Of a stretch of 7,639 nt of DNA, positions 4,865-7,639 are shown piece by piece. The translations under genes were made by a program, and so were the position numbers. How positions within the stretch are numbered: position 1 is the stretch's first letter; the number at the start of each line of letters is the position of its first letter. The DNA lies in assembly GCA_001786395.1 (NCBI GenBank), contig MFWN01000082.1, forward strand, positions 6,546-14,184, written 5' to 3'. The stretch is from Candidatus Pacearchaeota archaeon RBG_13_36_9 (GTDB taxonomy: Archaea > Nanobdellota > Nanobdellia > Pacearchaeales > GW2011-AR1). The notes beneath the pieces are model-generated. The model saw nothing but the letters and a program-made list of their open reading frames with translations. It did not search any database and was not told the DNA's origin.

Positions 4865-4872
4865 ATATATAA
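4865..4872 (-). promoter_or_regulatory. TATA box of disA
   Basis: The minus strand reads CTTATATATTTTTCG, with TTATATAT centred about 28 nt upstream of the ATG at 4840. It lies in the gap after the propeller gene, so disA and the genes behind it can be transcribed independently of that gene. The spacing predicts a transcript starting within a few nucleotides of the ATG. Confidence 0.55.
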
Positions 4873-4923
4873 GACTTTCTATGTTCTAATAAGCAACAGG
4901 ATAAATGTAACTGCCCTTTTGAA

Positions 4924-7629
4924 CTATGCAGCAGTAACATCAACTGCAGGCTCAGCAATTCCAAGGAGATAAGGATAGCCGTAATTCTCTTTATATCCTA
5001 AATTAACCTCGCTTATCTCCTCTATTGTTTCAAGGTTGTTTGCCTTTATTTTGGCATTTGACATTGTATAAAGAACATCATCCATATACAAACTTCTTTG
5101 TATCCTTTTTCCATAGTCATAAAACTGCTCTTTGTAGTTTATTCCCCCTTCCATTTCATCTATATCAGAATCAGTATAAGTCCAATATCCCCCCCTATAA
5201 GAATCCCCGTAATAACGCTCCTGCCTCCAGGAGTTATCTGCAATCTTTGTATAATTTGTTCCTTGTATTATCCTTACAGTGCCTATTGCATCTTCTGCTG
5301 CAGCCCCGTATGTAGGCTTGTATTCATCAAAGTGAGTTATCCTGCCCCTTATTGTTATTTCCTCAGCATTAAGGTTAAAAACATAAGCTCCATTAAAAAT
5401 AACTTTTGGATTTTCATAGCTGCCCCATTGAGCAGTTTCATTCACTAATTCAGTAACGCTTATTGGCAAGACTAAAAAGCCTTTTTCTTTATCGAATAAA
5501 AATGCCTTATGATCATATAATGCATCGCTGTCTGTCCCTCTGTCTCCAACAACTATTTTAGCATTTTCTATAGGGCTGCTTACATCAGAAACATCAAATA
5601 TGGATATTTTTAATCCAAGAACCGCAGTATAATAGACTGCATTGTCAGAATGGACCTTATCAGCATCTATGCTCTCATTTACATCCTTGCCAATGCCTAT
5701 TACGTGGTTTTCATCATAAGGATGTAAATAATTAGAATACCCTGGTATTTTTAAGTAGCCTAAAACTTCTGGTTGTTCCGGATCTGTTAAATCAATTACA
5801 AATAGTGGATCTACCTGCTTGAATGTAACCATGTAAGCTCTCTTTCCCATAAATCTTACAGAATATATGCTTTCCCCCTCAGCTAATCCTTCCACCTGCC
5901 CAACTAACTTCAAGTCTTTATCAAGAACATATAAGTTATTTGCGCTGTTTCCTTCCCATGATTGCCCGCTTGTAGTTGCTATTCTAAAATATCCATCGTA
6001 CTCATCCATAGAAAACTGGTTCAAAATATGCCCAGGAGCTTCTCCAACTCCCTTGTATTCAATGCTGCCTTTATTAATATTTATTTTATGGACAACTGTT
6101 TTTTCATCCTCTTTTGCGATTACCTTATCAAATGCGTCTAATTTCTCCATTAAGCTATTGTCAAAATTATCTTTGTCTGCTCCTGTAAGCGAAAGGGAAT
6201 AGTTCTTTACAATCTCGTTAATCTTTCCCATCCTGATATAAGAAGACTCCTCAAATGCCCATATAGTCTTAATTTTCCCTTTCTCTGCCTCAGGAAGTAC
6301 CTTGTAATATACTTCTTCAATCATCCTTCCAAATTTATCTTCATAGCTCATCCTTTTCTGGTAGGTAAGATAAATATTATTCTGGGAAACATAAATTTCT
6401 CCAGTATAACCAGTTAAATAGACCTTGTTGCTTGTTTCTCCACTATCAACATCTACTGCAGTTATTGAGGTAAAAACATAGTTGCTGTCAGGATGGTCCC
6501 AATAATAAATATCAGATGCAGCTACCTTGCTCTCAACCCCATTTATATAATAAATAGGTGGCTGAGGATCTTCTATATCTATATATTTATTGGAGATTAC
6601 ATAAACATAGTCCCCAATCATTCTTGAATTTACATAACTGCCTTCTGCTTCAATTTCTTTCTCCAGGATTGGATTGCTTCTGTCAGAGACATCGTAAATG
6701 TAGATGTAGCTTGAATATCTGCTGTATCCTCCGCATCTGACACCCGCCAGGCATTTTGCCTCGCTGTAAGCTATATTCTCGTAACCAGATGCAAAAACAA
6801 TTAATTTATCCCCATTAATAAAAATCTCGCTGACGCTCTTATTAGGAGTTATCTCACTCAGGATTTTCATGTTTTCAGCAGGATATGCATTAACTATCTT
6901 AACCTTGCTTCCAGAAATAAGGTAAATGTATTTTCCATCGTTTTTAACAATGTCTGCCTCATCCACTCCTTCTACCTGTATGTTTGTAGCAGAATAATCA
7001 GAAGCCCTTCCTCCCCCTGCTCCGCCGCTTGAGTCTGCTGATTCAGCAACTGCCACGTTTTGAGCTGCACTGGGTGCCACTATACCTTTTGTAGCCCCAA
7101 ACATTCCCTCCCCATAGTATCCAAAATAGCCAGAAGCTTTGTTGTTCTCAGCAACAAAATTCTTCATCTCATCATAACTTGAGAATTGCCTCAGCTTGCT
7201 TGCTTCCAAAGTTGAAACATTCCCGCCAGGGATTCCAGGCACAACTACTGTACCAGGCCCAGATTTAGGGAAAAGCGCAACAATCAATATTGCTGCGATC
7301 ATTATTAATAATATAGGCAACAATGCTTTTATAGCAGTCATGCTGGGTTTTTTTGTTGGAGAAATGATTATATGTTTCTTAGCTAACTGATACATTTCAA
7401 TTTTCCTGCCTTTTCTGCTCCAGAAGAAATTCTTGGAGCTGATTACTAAACCGCTTTTTTTTAATTTATTTAAATTATATTCTGTAGTATTTAAAGGTAT
7501 TCCCAAGGCTGTTGCAATATCCTGCTCGCTTGCTTCTTTTGTATCTGCCAAAAAATCAATTATTTTCTTGCAGGTCTTGTTTCCCAATACCTCTGCCATG
7601 TCTTTGGCTCTTTCATCATCCAGCCCCAT
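4924..7629 (-). CDS. Membrane-anchored winged-helix protein with extracytoplasmic beta-propeller (Beta_propel family)
   Basis: This 901-aa protein has three parts. Residues 1-90 form an ArsR-like winged helix: recognition-helix region TTEYNLNKLKKSGLV (48-62) and a basic wing, WSRKGRKIEMYQL (70-82). A single span follows at about 101-120, flanked by Lys on the cytoplasmic side. After a Pro/Gly/Ser-rich linker (121-210), residues 211-890 form the Beta_propel domain known from secreted archaeal and bacterial proteins. Its hallmarks are TNIQVEGVDEADIVKNDG (215-232), FSMDEYDGYFRIATTSG (539-555), IPGYSNYLHPYDE (628-640), DHKAFLFDKEKGF (706-718) and RSLYMDDVLYTMSN (845-858). There are six N-x-S/T sites outside (137, 263, 476, 651, 730, 792) and one close cysteine pair (293, 299). 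The topology is DNA-binding domain inside, propeller outside, suggesting a one-component surface sensor (inference). The ligand and target genes are unknown. The ATG at 7629 is 10 nt from the window edge, so its promoter is not visible. Confidence 0.88.
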   Translation of the reverse strand: MGLDDERAKDMAEVLGNKTCKKIIDFLADTKEASEQDIATALGIPLNTTEYNLNKLKKSGLVISSKNFFWSRKGRKIEMYQLAKKHIIISPTKKPSMTAIKALLPILLIMIAAILIVALFPKSGPGTVVVPGIPGGNVSTLEASKLRQFSSYDEMKNFVAENNKASGYFGYYGEGMFGATKGIVAPSAAQNVAVAESADSSGGAGGGRASDYSATNIQVEGVDEADIVKNDGKYIYLISGSKVKIVNAYPAENMKILSEITPNKSVSEIFINGDKLIVFASGYENIAYSEAKCLAGVRCGGYSRYSSYIYIYDVSDRSNPILEKEIEAEGSYVNSRMIGDYVYVISNKYIDIEDPQPPIYYINGVESKVAASDIYYWDHPDSNYVFTSITAVDVDSGETSNKVYLTGYTGEIYVSQNNIYLTYQKRMSYEDKFGRMIEEVYYKVLPEAEKGKIKTIWAFEESSYIRMGKINEIVKNYSLSLTGADKDNFDNSLMEKLDAFDKVIAKEDEKTVVHKININKGSIEYKGVGEAPGHILNQFSMDEYDGYFRIATTSGQSWEGNSANNLYVLDKDLKLVGQVEGLAEGESIYSVRFMGKRAYMVTFKQVDPLFVIDLTDPEQPEVLGYLKIPGYSNYLHPYDENHVIGIGKDVNESIDADKVHSDNAVYYTAVLGLKISIFDVSDVSSPIENAKIVVGDRGTDSDALYDHKAFLFDKEKGFLVLPISVTELVNETAQWGSYENPKVIFNGAYVFNLNAEEITIRGRITHFDEYKPTYGAAAEDAIGTVRIIQGTNYTKIADNSWRQERYYGDSYRGGYWTYTDSDIDEMEGGINYKEQFYDYGKRIQRSLYMDDVLYTMSNAKIKANNLETIEEISEVNLGYKENYGYPYLLGIAEPAVDVTAA

Positions 7630-7639
7630 TAAAATGTAT

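Noticed and set aside
4841..4923. Possible c-di-AMP riboswitch upstream of disA
   Set aside because: The 83-nt gap is AT-rich, lacks the paired elements of the ydaO/yuaA class, and the predicted transcript is nearly leaderless.
5025..6202. Several plus-strand open frames opposite the propeller gene (5025-5315, 5098-5448, 5867-6202)
   Set aside because: They lie antisense to a well-supported 901-aa protein, overlap one another, have odd composition (runs of Pro, Ser, Cys, Tyr) and show no family motif or ribosome site.

Overview
The window looks like a piece of an AT-rich archaeal genome. The evidence is a deoxyhypusine synthase (the enzyme that modifies archaeal/eukaryotic IF5A), TATA boxes about 25-39 nt upstream of start codons with little or no room for a leader, and a family of archaeal membrane proteins with a cytoplasmic winged helix. 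Small proteins, tight packing and half-sized genes fit a DPANN-type archaeon (Woesearchaeota/Pacearchaeota-like). That placement is an inference from style; there is no rRNA or tRNA to confirm it.

Layout from right to left, following minus-strand transcription. Positions 7629-4924 encode a 901-aa protein: winged helix, one membrane span and a large extracytoplasmic beta-propeller (Beta_propel family). After a 83-nt gap with its own TATA box come disA (diadenylate cyclase, 4840-3800), a DHH/DHHA1 phosphoesterase (3769-2735) and an unrecognised 93-aa basic protein (2733-2452). The last three are spaced 30 and 1 nt apart and probably form a transcription unit. Its likely theme is making and breaking down cyclic di-AMP or related nucleotides.

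The middle holds a short plus-strand unit (2036-2457). It encodes a two-span membrane protein with a cytoplasmic coiled coil, then an overlapping 35-aa single-span microprotein. Its end collides with the 93-aa gene on a shared TTATAA hexamer. To its left, and divergent from it across a 74-bp promoter region with one roughly symmetric TATA box, lies deoxyhypusine synthase (1961-1062, minus).

The left end has a minus-strand pair: a half-length (six-span) MFS transporter (947-363) and an overlapping 74-aa protein with a single FG-GAP/VCBS calcium-binding repeat (378-154). A 12-bp perfect inverted repeat is centred almost on the TATA box of this pair and looks like an operator. Positions 1-153 carry no gene; they hold a bulged hairpin and some degenerate short repeats.

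The items most worth following are the bacterial-type DisA with an altered ATP motif and a degenerate DNA-binding hairpin next to a DHH phosphoesterase, the membrane-tethered winged helix/propeller protein just upstream of it, and the overlooked 35-aa microprotein. No mobile element, CRISPR array, tRNA or rRNA was seen.
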